Part shown: in pieces, positions 5,361 to 7,037 of the stretch
How the letters are laid out: every line of letters starts with the position of its first letter
Position numbering within the stretch: position 1 is the stretch's first letter
Source of the DNA: DAOTTW01 sp034437615
Lineage (GTDB): Bacteria; Chloroflexota; Anaerolineae; Aggregatilineales; Phototrophicaceae
Assembly: GCA_034437615.1 (NCBI GenBank)
Contig: DAOTTW010000254.1
Span: 1 to 7,037, forward strand
Reading direction: 5' to 3'
Length of the DNA: 7,037 nt
Notes under the pieces: generated by a model
The model's database searches: none
The model's input: the letters and a program-made list of their open reading frames with translations, nothing else
Told to the model about the DNA's origin: nothing
Program-made: the position numbers and the translations under genes

Positions 5361-7037
5361 ATGGCAACGAAGAAGAAAGGACGGCGGCAGTGGTATACAG
5401 TCGATTTACACCTTCATACCCCTGCCAGCCATGATTATATCGACGACGACGCGGGTTATATCGACATCCTGCGGCGTGCTGAACGACGTGGCGCTGATGT
5501 GATTGCCTTCACGGACCATAACACCGTCAAGGGCTACGCCGCCATGATGGAAGAGATCGACCGCCTGCGCTTTTTAGAGCAGAGTGGCCGCGCCATCGCG
5601 GAGGAGCTGCGCCTGCTGGCCGAATATCGGCGTTTATTGGATAAGGTGATGGTCCTGCCTGGCTTTGAATTTACCGCCACACTCGGCTTTCATATCCTCG
5701 GCATTTTCGCGCCGGATACCCCGGTGCGCTACATCGAGCATCTGCTGCTCAGTTTGCACGTCCCATTAGACGTGCTAGAACGCGGCGACGCGGCGGCGGG
5801 GTCTACCGCCGATGTATTAGAGGCGTACCGCGTAATTAACGAGGCGGGTGGTATCGCCATCGCCGCCCATGCGAACACGACACACGGCGTAGCCATGCGT
5901 GGCCTGAATTTTGGCGGCCAAACGCGCATCGCCTACACACAAGACCGCAATTTGCACGCGCTGGAATTAACCGATCTTGGCCGCAAGGGGCGCGGCTCTA
6001 CACAGCGCTTTTTCAACGGCACCAAGCCCGAATATCCGCGCCGGATGCACTGCATTCAAGGCTCAGATGCACACAGCCTGGATACCGCCAGCGAAGGCAA
6101 GAATACACGCCTGGGCGTTGCAGAGCGCATGACGGAGATGCTATTACATGACCGCACCTTCGAGGCAATTAGAGAACTGCTGGAAAGTACGGATTTTTCG
6201 CGCACGCGCCCCTACAACCCGAACCGCCAACCCTACGATTACATTATGGCGGCACGCGAAGAAGGGCCGAGCCTCGTGCAATCCTTCTATGAATCAATGG
6301 AACGCAAAGGCGGCCATTTGAACCATATTGTGGCGGATGTCTGCGCCTTCGCCAATACCAACGGCGGCACGGTTTACGTGGGCATGAGCGCCAACAAAAA
6401 CAAGCCGCTTAAGGGCTTGACCGCGATTAACGACTCGGTGCAGGTGCTGCACAATGAGATTAGCCGCAACATCACACCCGAGCTGGATGTCGAAATCGAC
6501 ACACAGGAGACACAGGGCAAGAGTATCATTCGCATTCTGGTGCCCTATGGCGAGGAACGCCCCTACGCCATCAACGACAATCAGATTTACCTGCGTGATG
6601 AAGGCGAGACGAATTTGGCCGTGCGCGATGAGATCGTCAACCTGGTGCAGCAAGGGCTGGCCTTCCAGCGCCTCGACAACCCCAATATTGAATCCATCGT
6701 ACAGACGAACGGCAATGCCACGACCAATAGCGCGCTCATGGCCGAAAAAGGGCTGACCGATTCCGTTTCCGAGACGAGCGCACCGCGTGCAGGCGTCGAA
6801 ATCGTGGCGACGGAGGAGCGCAGTGATACGAAATACTTCGCCATGCACGACCTGCGCAATGGCAACATCGTAAAAAACGTCACGCGCTCATCAGCACGCC
6901 GCCTATGGCATTACGCCATCAAGCAGCACGACGAAAATCCGGTTGAACCGCAGAAGGTCGAGTGGAAAGGCGATCTGGGCTTGTGGCGGCGCTATGATAA
7001 AGCAGGCTTCACGCGCTACGATCTGGTGCAGCGCGAA
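5361..7037 (+). CDS. PHP phosphoesterase fused to AlbA_2/Schlafen-like domain, 3' end cut by window
   Basis: The frame is open for 559 codons from the ATG at 5361 to the window edge, so the C-terminus is missing. Residues 11-285 form a PHP metal-dependent phosphoesterase domain with all expected metal ligands: HLH (17-19), DH (52-53), E103, H111, H170 in AAHAN, and D236/H238 in GSDAH. Activity on a phosphodiester or nucleotide is plausible; the opening DLHLHTPAS resembles PHP proteins carrying ATPase domains. A helical, charged insert (64-98) separates motifs two and three. Residues about 303-428 match the AlbA_2 (Schlafen-type) putative nucleic-acid-binding domain: AFANTNGG (329-336), VGM, and YLRDEGETN near 410-418. 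An N/S/T-rich linker (437-478) leads to a basic, tryptophan-containing segment (479-559) I do not recognise. GAGAG six bases before the ATG is a modest ribosome binding site; an upstream in-frame stop at 5328 excludes longer starts. Function is unknown; a nucleic-acid-processing, stress or defence role is inference. Confidence 0.88.
   Translation, partial: MATKKKGRRQWYTVDLHLHTPASHDYIDDDAGYIDILRRAERRGADVIAFTDHNTVKGYAAMMEEIDRLRFLEQSGRAIAEELRLLAEYRRLLDKVMVLPGFEFTATLGFHILGIFAPDTPVRYIEHLLLSLHVPLDVLERGDAAAGSTADVLEAYRVINEAGGIAIAAHANTTHGVAMRGLNFGGQTRIAYTQDRNLHALELTDLGRKGRGSTQRFFNGTKPEYPRRMHCIQGSDAHSLDTASEGKNTRLGVAERMTEMLLHDRTFEAIRELLESTDFSRTRPYNPNRQPYDYIMAAREEGPSLVQSFYESMERKGGHLNHIVADVCAFANTNGGTVYVGMSANKNKPLKGLTAINDSVQVLHNEISRNITPELDVEIDTQETQGKSIIRILVPYGEERPYAINDNQIYLRDEGETNLAVRDEIVNLVQQGLAFQRLDNPNIESIVQTNGNATTNSALMAEKGLTDSVSETSAPRAGVEIVATEERSDTKYFAMHDLRNGNIVKNVTRSSARRLWHYAIKQHDENPVEPQKVEWKGDLGLWRRYDKAGFTRYDLVQRE

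Noticed and set aside
6294..6848. A 184-codon minus-strand open frame inside the PHP-AlbA_2 gene
   Set aside because: It lies entirely opposite a frame carrying recognisable domain motifs and has no plausible product of its own.

Overview
The window looks like chromosomal DNA from a free-living, moderately GC-rich bacterium. Four gene products can be named from sequence: a PepF-type oligopeptidase, two oligopeptide-transporter ATPases, a stand-alone receiver protein and a PHP-AlbA_2 multidomain protein. The gene style and the intergenic gaps full of short, hairpin-rich dispersed repeats remind me of environmental Chloroflexota (Anaerolineae-like lineages). That placement is tentative, because no rRNA or taxonomic marker is present.

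Layout. Positions 1-347 are non-coding and packed with small hairpins and repeated modules. pepF occupies 348-2150 on the minus strand. A 318-nt divergent intergenic region (2151-2468) separates it from a plus-strand pair, an OppD-like gene (2469-3524, TTG start) and an OppF-like gene (3524-4549), which overlap by one base. A second repeat-bearing gap (4550-4944) follows. Next come a short single-domain response regulator (4945-5301, GTG start preferred) and, 59 nt later, a long open frame from 5361 that runs off the window end. That last frame encodes a PHP metallo-phosphoesterase domain, an AlbA_2/Schlafen-like domain and an unrecognised C-terminal segment.

How the genes may work together. 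Peptide uptake (OppD/OppF) and cytoplasmic oligopeptide hydrolysis (PepF) form a sensible divergent nutrient module sharing one control region, although the permeases and binding protein are not in the window. The receiver protein and the PHP-AlbA_2 protein are codirectional and close, so they may be co-transcribed. Any functional link is inference.

Most notable points: the PHP-AlbA_2 architecture with a complete set of PHP metal ligands; an OppD-like ATPase that has lost all four C-terminal cysteines which its OppF partner keeps; a modular intergenic repeat family present at both 1-304 and 4690-4772; and a palindrome overlapping a perfect TTGACA box between pepF and oppD.
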